In this document: one piece after another, positions 6,121-13,292 of the stretch
Layout of the letters: each line of letters begins with the position of its first letter
Position numbering within the stretch: position 1 is the stretch's first letter
Notes under the pieces: generated by a model
The model's input: the letters and a program-made list of their open reading frames with translations, nothing else
Database searches by the model: none
Told to the model about the DNA's origin: nothing
Assembly (NCBI GenBank): GCA_902362375.1
Contig: CABIVS010000021.1
Location: 1 to 30,932 of the forward strand
Direction: 5' to 3'
Length of the DNA stretch: 30,932 nt
Origin: Bacteroidaceae bacterium
GTDB lineage: Bacteria > Bacteroidota > Bacteroidia > Bacteroidales > Bacteroidaceae
Translations under genes and position numbers: made by a program

Positions 6121-7425
6121 ATGAAACTAAAAAAAGTACATTTGAGTAATTACCGTAACTTCAAAGACTATCAGATAGAATTCGGAGCAAAAACTACCAT
6201 TTTTATCGGTAAGAATGGCATGGGTAAAACTAACATTATATCAGCATTAAAACAGTCGTTGAGTTTTATCTTCTCCAAAAAGAAAGATGAACCTCAATAC
6301 GAATTTATTGCAAGTTCTAAGCAATTGGTGAAAGGATTTGCTGTAACCGATGCCAGATACTGCAATGAGGGTCCGTATGGTTATGATTATAAATATCCGG
6401 TATCAATAGAGACAACAGCTTCATTGAATAAAGAAACTATCAATTGGCATTTTTATAGCGAATATGCGAAATCAGGAGTAGATAAAAAGTTATTTCAAGA
6501 AGCCAAAAGTATATTTTGGAATCATTATCTATCAGAAAAATCACAATTTCCAGTATTAGCATTCTTTTCAGATTCATATCCTCATATCAAAACAAATATC
6601 GGAAAAGATATGCAGGAGATGCTTGATTCCAATAAGGAATTGCCCAAGAATATAGCATTTTTTAATTGGGATGAAGAAAAAAATTGTACGGAGATATGGG
6701 TACAGTATTTCACCATGCAATGGAAAAATCATAAATTTAAAGAGGATCAAGAGAAAGAAGACTATATAGATGCTATTACCCAAAAGATGAAACAATTCTC
6801 ATTGCCGATACATGAGGATTTATCCACTCCCGAACTAGAATTGGATACTCTGGAAATAGAAGCACGCGGAAAGAACGATATATTGATCATGTCTTTTAAA
6901 AATGGCGATCGTATTCCGTTCGAACAACTACCACAAGGCTACAAACGTATCTTCTCTATTGTCTTTGACATAGCTAACAGAAGTTACATATTGAATCATA
7001 ACTGTGATCCTTCAGGTGTTGTTTTTATCGATGAGATTGAACTGCATCTGCACCCTTCGATAGCACAAGAAATATTGGAACGTTTACAAAAGTCATTCCC
7101 CAATATACAGTTTATCGTATCAACTCACTCACCATTAGTAATCACCAACTTCAAACAGGATGGTGAGAACATACTTTATAGGCTGTACAAAGATGACGAT
7201 GATTACAAAAACGAGCGTGTGGAAAACTTATATGGAGTGGACTATAATTCCGGATTGCGTTATTCAATGGATACTCCAGAACGTGAAACATTTGTCCGTG
7301 ATCTTATTGAAGCTTATGGATATTGGAAAGAAGCGGACAATGAAGATATGATGGATAAATTAAAAGAAAAGATCAAGGAGGCAGTGGGTGTGTCAAGTCA
7401 TCTTTATCAGTCGCTTTTTGAATAA
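6121..7425 (+). CDS. ptuA: PtuA-like AAA/ABC ATPase of a Septu-type defence system
   Basis: This 434-residue cytoplasmic ATPase belongs to the RecF/SMC/OLD-like group. The N-terminal phrase LKKVHLSNYRNFKDYQIEFG precedes a Walker A GKNGMGKT (30-37). A degenerate signature-like segment (FEQLPQGYKR, about 268-277) follows, then Walker B VVFIDEIELHLHP (D304, E305) and an H-switch STHSP (H336). The insert between Walker A and the signature (about 50-255) shows no nuclease motifs, and there is no TOPRIM domain at the C-terminus, which argues against a classical OLD nuclease. An HNH gene follows after 6 bp, the two-gene layout of Septu (PtuA ATPase + PtuB HNH). In that system the ATPase is thought to gate the nuclease upon phage infection. 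No reverse transcriptase is nearby, which argues against a retron. The region is AT-richer than its flanks, suggesting horizontal gain. Confidence 0.8.
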   Translation: MKLKKVHLSNYRNFKDYQIEFGAKTTIFIGKNGMGKTNIISALKQSLSFIFSKKKDEPQYEFIASSKQLVKGFAVTDARYCNEGPYGYDYKYPVSIETTASLNKETINWHFYSEYAKSGVDKKLFQEAKSIFWNHYLSEKSQFPVLAFFSDSYPHIKTNIGKDMQEMLDSNKELPKNIAFFNWDEEKNCTEIWVQYFTMQWKNHKFKEDQEKEDYIDAITQKMKQFSLPIHEDLSTPELELDTLEIEARGKNDILIMSFKNGDRIPFEQLPQGYKRIFSIVFDIANRSYILNHNCDPSGVVFIDEIELHLHPSIAQEILERLQKSFPNIQFIVSTHSPLVITNFKQDGENILYRLYKDDDDYKNERVENLYGVDYNSGLRYSMDTPERETFVRDLIEAYGYWKEADNEDMMDKLKEKIKEAVGVSSHLYQSLFE

Positions 7426-7431
7426 TACATC

Positions 7432-8262
7432 ATGGAATATATTGATAAAACAAAATTAAGAGACGAGGGAGAGGCCATTATTGACGCTTTTTTAGAACGA
7501 CTACAAGAAGCTGGAAAATATCCGGATGATCTGTATGAAGCATTTAAAAGTGATAAAGACGAAAACGGCGAATACTCTAAAGATAAACTGATAAAGGTTT
7601 TATTGACAGAACAAGAAAATCGTTGTTGTTACTGCATGAAGAAGCTCAACCAAGAGAAAGATGAGATAACATTAGAACATCTAATCCTAAACAGCATCAC
7701 AGAACGCAGAAAATATAATGAGTATTTAAAAAGATACACAGTCTTGAATGCTAAAGTCTGCCTGGCTAAAGATTTCATCGATAAAAATGAAACAAACACG
7801 CCACCTTATCCACATACAGTTGCTTATGAAAATCTGGCAGCCTCATGTAATGGAAAACTCTTTTCGAGAACTGAAAAAATCGTTCAGTGTTGTAATCTGA
7901 AGAGAGAGAATAAATATATGGAGCCGATCGTTTTGTACGACACTATTCATGATGAGTTCGAATATACGGCTAATGGTTATACAATTTGGAAAAATGAAAC
8001 TGCCATGTTTCCTACCACTTCTATATTAGGATTAAATGCTCCTGTTTTAAGAATGATAAGAAGGATATGGTTATATGCAAAAGATAATCAGATAGATCTA
8101 GAAAAAACAGATAGACAAAAAGTATTATTCGAACTTTTAGGTGAGTTTACGGACAAAGAGTTTGCTGAGACCAATAATCTTGAGATTCTATCCAACTTTC
8201 TGAATGACGGATATTGGAAACTGTTATTAAAATACAGTTATTTTGGTTCAAGCAAAGTTTAA
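7432..8262 (+). CDS. ptuB: PtuB-like HNH endonuclease of a Septu-type defence system
   Basis: This 276-residue protein has an HNH-type centre. It includes RCCYCMKKL (C65, C66, C68), ITLEHLI (E82-H83) about 15 residues later, and then YENLAASCNGK and VQCCNLKRENKYMEPI. Those last phrases are the C-rich Asn/Lys part found in the PtuB/TIGR02646 group used by Septu systems and some retrons. The enzyme is expected to cut DNA (or tRNA, as shown for some relatives) when released or activated by the ATPase. No signal peptide or membrane segment is seen. It starts 6 bp after the ATPase stop codon, so the two are translationally close and probably form one complex. The C-terminal 100 residues are helical and may bind PtuA. 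Exact subtype cannot be fixed by eye. Confidence 0.78.
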   Translation: MEYIDKTKLRDEGEAIIDAFLERLQEAGKYPDDLYEAFKSDKDENGEYSKDKLIKVLLTEQENRCCYCMKKLNQEKDEITLEHLILNSITERRKYNEYLKRYTVLNAKVCLAKDFIDKNETNTPPYPHTVAYENLAASCNGKLFSRTEKIVQCCNLKRENKYMEPIVLYDTIHDEFEYTANGYTIWKNETAMFPTTSILGLNAPVLRMIRRIWLYAKDNQIDLEKTDRQKVLFELLGEFTDKEFAETNNLEILSNFLNDGYWKLLLKYSYFGSSKV

Positions 8263-8314
8263 GTCCTGACATACAGATAATAATTATAAGCAATAATGCC
8301 ACATGTGCTAACGG

Positions 8315-8714
8315 ATTAGATGGATTCTTTTACTCATTTATATATACTGTATCTGCTATGATGTATATGGGCAAAAAGTAAATTATCAGCAATTCGACAA
8401 CGTCTATCTCGGGACCGAAGCTTCGGTGATCAGTTGCTTCCTGCAAAACACCATCTATTCCATCATTCAGACAAAGGACAATCAAATTTATATAGGTACT
8501 TACAACGGACTTTATGTATACCAGAATGACAAAGAACCTTTGCAGCATATCATTCACGATTCACGCAATATCCAGTCATTAACCAACAATATTATCTGGA
8601 ACATATTCTCGGATCAGGGACATAGTAGGCTTTTCCAATCATTTTTATTTCTCCAAATGTTTTCAGGCAGAATTCGGAAAAACGCCACGTCAATACCTGA
8701 ATGAAGAGTTGTAG
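8315..8714 (+). pseudogene. Remnant of an HTCS regulator gene (large internal deletions)
   Basis: The reading frame from 8315 encodes a signal-peptide-like start (RWILLLIYIYCICYDVYGQ) and the N-terminal beta-propeller strands of an HTCS sensor (VNYQQFDNVYLGTEASVISCFLQ, then IYSIIQTKDNQIYIGTYNGLYVY). At about 8620 it jumps to another frame carrying the last residues of an AraC HTH domain (VGFSNHFYFSKCFQAEFGKT...), ending at TAG 8712-8714. A full HTCS gene is about 4 kb, so roughly 90% is missing. The abrupt switch from the first propeller strand to a later one near 8440 suggests more than one deletion. No ATG is found at the expected start (ATT at 8315). It starts 52 bp after the ptuB stop codon and is certainly non-functional. 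It probably once controlled the adjacent degraded PUL. Confidence 0.85.
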
Positions 8715-8767
8715 AGGCATTTTGAGGCATTTCGTCCTATTCTTATCCTTATATGTCCAATCTGTGC

Positions 8768-8798
8768 TTTTATTGAAATTACTAATAATTTACCTTTG
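8768..8798 (+). promoter_or_regulatory. Candidate promoter of the broken glycosidase gene
   Basis: TACCTTTG (8791-8798) matches the -7 consensus, with TTTT 19 bp upstream at 8768-8771 in place of TTTG. It is 31 bp before the ATG at 8830 of the glycoside hydrolase pseudogene. A tandem GAGGCATTT(T/C) duplication lies just upstream at 8714-8733. Confidence 0.35.
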
Positions 8799-8829
8799 TT
8801 GCTGTCAATAAACCGATAAATTTGATTGC

Positions 8830-10028
8830 ATGAAAAGACTGTTGATCCTTACCTTTATTTGTTTGATATCCGTCTTTGTCAAAGTGCAGGGCAAATCATC
8901 CTCTACACCTATTATATATAGATGGCAATGGGGTAATGCGTTGGAGTGACACCCGCCAGGAGGCTTCCTTTTTCGGTGTTAATTATACGCTGTCTTCCGC
9001 CCATGCTTACCGTGCCATTGGATATTTGGGACTAGACCGCAAAGCTGCCGTAGATAAAGATGTATATCATATTTCCCGTTTGGGGCTAAATGCTTACCGT
9101 ATTCATTTATGGGATGTGGAACTAACAGACGAACAAGGAAATCTCCTCGAAAACGAGCATCTCGACCTGATGGACTATCTGATAACCAAACTCAAAGAGC
9201 GCAATATCCATATTGTGATTACCGCACAGACTAACTTTGGAAACGGATATCCCGAACGAAACATATAAACGGGCGGTTTCTCCTATCAATATGATAAATG
9301 CGATATGCACTCCCATCCGGAAGCTATCGTTGCACAAGAAACCTATCTTCATGGTTTGGTAAAGCACGTCAATCCATATACGGGGTTAGCTTACAAAGAC
9401 GACCCTTCCATCGTAGGATTCGAGATCAATAATGAACCTTGTCATTCCGGTACGAAGGAAGAGGTAAAAGTCTATATCAACCGGATGCTGAAAGCGATCA
9501 ATAAAACAGGAAACCGCAAACCTGTATTCGATCGGACTGGTATCCGGACAGACACAGCAGGGAAATTTCCTTCCCTATATAGACCGCTATGATATTCCCT
9601 TTTCCGATAGGTGCTTATTTCATGGATTGCTTCGAAGCGGGAGTCTGGAGACTGGAAGTGATGCCGGACGCGGTAGTAGTGAACGATCCGTTTGCTAAAC
9701 CGTCTTGTCTGCCGGGGCAACAGCACTCGCACTTATCCCACAGGAAATTCCGGTTACAGGAATCCATCATCGGGAATAAAGGGAAATCCACTGGACTGGA
9801 ATTATACTTCCGGAGCCTATTGGACTACTCGTGTTGTTGCCTCAGATAATGCGATACCACTATTGACTATTACGGATGCAGATAGCCGGATAGAAGCATA
9901 CACGCTTCCCGAATGGAATGATCTCCAACGTACTTTGGTTGATTCTTCTCCGGTGGAAAGGCTATCACAAAGGCTTGTTTGACGATACCGGTAAACCCAC
10001 TAACGCATTTAATGCTTTCAAGAGATAA
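8830..10028 (+). pseudogene. Degraded clan GH-A (GH5-like) glycoside hydrolase gene
   Basis: An ATG at 8830 opens a good signal peptide (MKRLLILTFICLISVFVKVQGK). A frameshift at about 8895-8935 moves the coding into the next frame, where a TIM-barrel hydrolase continues (SFFGVNYTLSSAHAYRAIG..., YRIHLWDVEL). An in-frame TAA interrupts it at 9266-9268 (NI*TGG, probably a CAA-to-TAA change). It then resumes in the same frame through FEINNEPCHSG, the NEP acid/base motif of GH5-like enzymes. From about 9530 the coding breaks into fragments in all three frames (CFEAGVWRLEVMPDAV, NPLDWNYTSGAYWTTRVVA). The end encodes WKGYHKGLFDDTGKPTNAF... and stops at 10026-10028. The ending resembles the C-terminus of another GH-A enzyme such as a GH53 galactanase, so the locus may fuse parts of two genes. 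It cannot make an active enzyme. Confidence 0.85.
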
Positions 10029-10093
10029 GATTATTGAATCATTTTTTATAACTTTACCCCGAATCCAAAATATTTTATACCTGAAAAGCAAAA

Positions 10094-12541
10094 ATGAACA
10101 TGAAACACCAAAAACAGTTATTAGCTGTACTTTTGATGGGCACCGCTTGCACATTGCAAGCGCAACGCAGTGAGACGCTGCTCGAGAAAAACTGGAAATT
10201 CAGTAAAGGAGATTTTAAAGAGGCTAGCCAGCCGGAGTTTAATGACACAAAATGGGAGTCGGTTGTTATTCCACATGACTGGGCGATTTTCGGTCCATTC
10301 GATATGAATAATGACCTGCAGAATGTAGCTGTGACACAGAACTTCGAGAAAAAGGCTTCCTTGAAAACAGGACGTACCGGTGGGCTCCCTTATGTAGGCA
10401 CCGGATGGTATCGAACCAGTTTTGATGCTCCTGCCGATAAGGAGGTGACACTGCTCTTTGATGGCGCCATGAGCGAAGCACGTGTCTATGTAAATGGAAA
10501 AGAGGCTTGTTTCTGGCCTTTCGGCTACAACTCTTTCCACTGTAATGTGACGCCCCTAATGAATAAAGACGGAAAGAATAATACGCTGGCCGTACGTTTG
10601 GAAAATCGTCCGCAGTCCTCGCGCTGGTATCCGGGAGCAGGTTTGTATCGCAATGTGCATCTGATCGTGACAGACAAAGTGCATGTGCCCGTATGGGGAA
10701 CACAAATCACAACTCCTCATGTTAGTAAGGACTTTGCAGCCATACGTCTTCAAACGAAGATTGACAATGCGGATGAGAAAACACAAATCCGTGTAGAGAC
10801 AGAGATTCTTTCTCCGGACGGAAAAGTGGTTACCAGCAAAGAGAATACGAACCGCATTAATCACGGACAACCATTCGAACAAAACTTTATTGTAAATGCG
10901 CCCGAGCTCTGGTCACCGGAAAGTCCGTCGCTCTACAAGGCTGTTTCCAAAATTTACGCAGATGATAAACTGGTGGATACTTACACGACCCGTTTCGGTA
11001 TCCGCAGCATTGAATATATCGCTGATAAGGGTTTCTATCTGAACGGAAAACATCGCAAATTCCAAGGGGTATGTAATCATCATGATTTAGGTCCGCTGGG
11101 TGCCGCTATTAATGTGGCAGCGCTTCGCCATCAACTTACATTGCTGAAAGATATGGGATGTGACGCTATCCGTACTTCTCATAATATGCCGACTCCCGAA
11201 CTCGTAGCATTGTGTGACGAAATGGGATTTATGATGATGATTGAACCGTTCGATGAATGGGACATCGCCAAGTGTGAAAACGGTTATCACCGTTATTTCA
11301 ATGAATGGGCGGAACGTGATATGGTGAATATGCTCCATAATTATCGGAATAATCCGTGTGTGATTATGTGGAGTATCGGTAATGAAGTACCGACCCAATG
11401 TAGCCCCGTCGGCTATAAAGTGGCTAAATTCCTGCAAGACATTTGCCACCGAGAAGATCCGACACGTCCTGTCACCTGCGGAATGGATCAGGTTACTTGT
11501 GTACTTGCGAACGGATTTGCAGCAATGATTGACATTCCGGGACTTAATTACCGTACCCAACGCTATAAAGAATCTTATGACCAACTCCCGCAGAATCTGA
11601 TTCTGGGTAGTGAGACTGCTTCTACTGTCAGTTCACGTGGGGTATACAAATTCCCGGTAGAGGATAAGAAAAGCGCCAAATATGAAGACCATCAATGTTC
11701 CTCTTATGATGTGGAAGCCTGTTCATGGTCAAATATTCCGGATGAGGACTTTGCACTGGCCGACGATAACCATTGGACAATCGGACAATTTGTATGGACA
11801 GGATTTGACTATCTGGGCGAGCCATCACCTTATGATACGGATGCATGGCCCAATCACAGTTCCATGTTTGGTATTATCGACCTTGCCAGTCTGCCTAAAG
11901 ACCGCTATTACTTGTATCGCAGTGTATGGAACAAGGATGCGGAAACCTTGCATATTCTGCCTCACTGGACATGGCCGGGACGTGAAGGTGAAGTGACTCC
12001 TATATTTGTATATACCAACTATCCTACAGCCGAACTGTTTATCAACGGTAAAAGTTATGGTAAACAAAGCAAGAATAATAGTTCGTTGAAGAACCGCTAT
12101 CGTCTGATGTGGATGGATGCTGTATATGAACCGGGAGAAGTAAAAGTAATAGCCTATAACAAAGATGGAAAAGCAGTAGCGGAAAAAGTGGTTCGCACTG
12201 CCGGAAAGCCTCATCACATCGAACTGGTCAGCAACCGTAACGAATTGACTGCAGACGGAAAAGACTTAGCGTATGTGACTGTGAAAGTTGTAGACAAAGA
12301 TGGTAACCTATGCCCTACTGATAATCGTCAGATAAACTTCTCTGCAAAGGGAACCGGTAAATATCGTGCTGCAGCCAATGGCGACCCGACAAATCTGGAA
12401 CAATTCCATCTTCCGAAGATGCATACTTTCAACGGAATGTTGACAGCTATCATACAAGCTGGTGAAACTGCCGGAGAAATTGTATTTACAGCCAAAGCAA
12501 ATGGAGTGAAAGCCGGAAATATTCGTATTCAAACGAAATAA
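10094..12541 (+). CDS. Glycoside hydrolase family 2 beta-galactosidase
   Basis: This 815-residue protein is exported: the signal peptide (KHQKQLLAVLLMGTACTLQAQ) follows MNM, and an ATG two codons in (10100) is an alternative start. The order is that of GH2 enzymes: a sugar-binding jelly roll (about 25-200, with PHDWAIFGPF and GTGWYRTSF), an immunoglobulin-like domain (about 205-315), a TIM barrel (about 315-610), and C-terminal beta domains. The acid/base is E431 (SIGNEVP) and the nucleophile is E507 (LGSETAS). HHDLGPLGAA and AIRTSHNM are typical of the beta-galactosidase branch. It would remove terminal beta-galactose from oligosaccharides in the periplasm. The gene is intact although the hydrolase 65 bp upstream and the HTCS before it are broken, so it is the surviving member of a collapsed PUL. 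From memory it corresponds to the GH2 gene of the B. thetaiotaomicron galactan PUL. Confidence 0.92.
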   Translation: MNMKHQKQLLAVLLMGTACTLQAQRSETLLEKNWKFSKGDFKEASQPEFNDTKWESVVIPHDWAIFGPFDMNNDLQNVAVTQNFEKKASLKTGRTGGLPYVGTGWYRTSFDAPADKEVTLLFDGAMSEARVYVNGKEACFWPFGYNSFHCNVTPLMNKDGKNNTLAVRLENRPQSSRWYPGAGLYRNVHLIVTDKVHVPVWGTQITTPHVSKDFAAIRLQTKIDNADEKTQIRVETEILSPDGKVVTSKENTNRINHGQPFEQNFIVNAPELWSPESPSLYKAVSKIYADDKLVDTYTTRFGIRSIEYIADKGFYLNGKHRKFQGVCNHHDLGPLGAAINVAALRHQLTLLKDMGCDAIRTSHNMPTPELVALCDEMGFMMMIEPFDEWDIAKCENGYHRYFNEWAERDMVNMLHNYRNNPCVIMWSIGNEVPTQCSPVGYKVAKFLQDICHREDPTRPVTCGMDQVTCVLANGFAAMIDIPGLNYRTQRYKESYDQLPQNLILGSETASTVSSRGVYKFPVEDKKSAKYEDHQCSSYDVEACSWSNIPDEDFALADDNHWTIGQFVWTGFDYLGEPSPYDTDAWPNHSSMFGIIDLASLPKDRYYLYRSVWNKDAETLHILPHWTWPGREGEVTPIFVYTNYPTAELFINGKSYGKQSKNNSSLKNRYRLMWMDAVYEPGEVKVIAYNKDGKAVAEKVVRTAGKPHHIELVSNRNELTADGKDLAYVTVKVVDKDGNLCPTDNRQINFSAKGTGKYRAAANGDPTNLEQFHLPKMHTFNGMLTAIIQAGETAGEIVFTAKANGVKAGNIRIQTK

Positions 12542-12568
12542 GGCATACGCTTTATAATATCTGATAAG

Positions 12569-12607
12569 CCACCGGATTTCTTGACTAAAGAGAAGTCCGG
12601 TGGTTTT
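12569..12607 (+). terminator. Intrinsic terminator after the GH2 gene
   Basis: CCACCGGA at 12569-12576 pairs with TCCGGTGG at 12596-12603, extended by TTCTT/AGAA across one bulge, and is followed by TTTT. It ends the beta-galactosidase transcript 28 bp after its stop codon. Confidence 0.85.
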
Positions 12608-12672
12608 CATATATAATATACTGGACTTTTCACTTTTACGAGAAAAGAGGCAAGTAAATACAGGTTAATGTC

Positions 12673-12680
12673 TATCTTTG
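12673..12680 (+). promoter_or_regulatory. -7 element of the lipoprotein/DUF3160/CapA operon
   Basis: TATCTTTG matches the Bacteroides -7 consensus 20 bp before the ATG at 12701. It lies inside the longer reading frame that would begin at 12668, which is why the start at 12701 is preferred. Confidence 0.6.
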
Positions 12681-12700
12681 CCAAAGAAAACGTTACAGAT

Positions 12701-13252
12701 ATGTCGCACAGGATTCACTTCCTTATTTTTACAGGTCTTTTACTGATGTTCTGTTCATGCCGGAAAGAAAACAGGTTTGAATGGCAAGTAAATCAAAGAC
12801 ACATGGAAGTATCTCTGAACAAAGAATCTGATTCGCTCTATGTCATTCATTTGAATACAGACCAACCCTCCCACTCTGTTTGGAAATTGCCTTATCCTGT
12901 CTATCAATTTGATTATGGAGATGTTACAGGAGACGGGATGCCGGAAATTATTGTGGGGGTTATCAAGCCTACCCGATTCGATCCCAAACCTGACAAGCGG
13001 TTATTCATTTACCGGATTGCAGATGAAGCGTATATCCGCCCACTTTGGTTAGGTTCGAGGGTAGCACAACCTTTGGAAGATTTTAGAGTGATTCGTGAAC
13101 ATACTCCTGTATTGATACGTACCATGGAACGGGAACGAAGTGGAAAATTTCTGATAGCGGAATATGCATGGAGAGGTTTTGGTCTGGATTTTAAGGGATA
13201 TCTGAAACGCGAGACAGAAGAAAAGGAGGCCAAACGCATTCTTGAACGTTAA
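12701..13252 (+). CDS. Lipoprotein with FG-GAP/VCBS-like motif
   Basis: From the ATG at 12701 this is a 183-residue protein. It has a lipoprotein signal (HRIHFLIFTGLLLMFCSC) and a beta-rich body. FDYGDVTGDGMPEIIVGVIKPT is an FG-GAP/VCBS-type calcium-binding loop (D-x-T-G-D-G-x-x-E), as in integrin-like propeller repeats. One motif is visible, so at most a single blade or a small beta domain. The C-terminus has WRGFGLDFKGYLKRE and a basic/acidic tail. It is the first gene of an apparent operon: a DUF3160 lipoprotein starts 40 bp later and a CapA-like lipoprotein overlaps that. All three are predicted lipoproteins, suggesting one envelope-associated process. Function is unknown. Confidence 0.72.
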   Translation: MSHRIHFLIFTGLLLMFCSCRKENRFEWQVNQRHMEVSLNKESDSLYVIHLNTDQPSHSVWKLPYPVYQFDYGDVTGDGMPEIIVGVIKPTRFDPKPDKRLFIYRIADEAYIRPLWLGSRVAQPLEDFRVIREHTPVLIRTMERERSGKFLIAEYAWRGFGLDFKGYLKRETEEKEAKRILER

Positions 13253-13292
13253 CGTTAGATACTATCATTTATATATAGTAATTTATAGAATA

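Noticed and set aside
6121..8262. ATPase + HNH pair as part of a retron
   Set aside because: No reverse transcriptase gene or msr/msd-like RNA is found upstream; the 145-bp intergenic region is too short and unstructured.
10121..12610. Several long leftward open frames opposite the GH2 gene
   Set aside because: They are shadows of the GH2 coding sequence, with odd residue composition and no recognisable domains, and overlap both catalytic regions.
12668..12700. Upstream start for the FG-GAP-like lipoprotein
   Set aside because: The extension contains the -7 element TATCTTTG and would place a hydrophilic stretch before the lipoprotein signal.
13242..13292. Upstream start for the DUF3160 gene
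   Set aside because: It would overlap the previous gene and put 17 residues ahead of a well-formed lipoprotein signal that starts at 13293.
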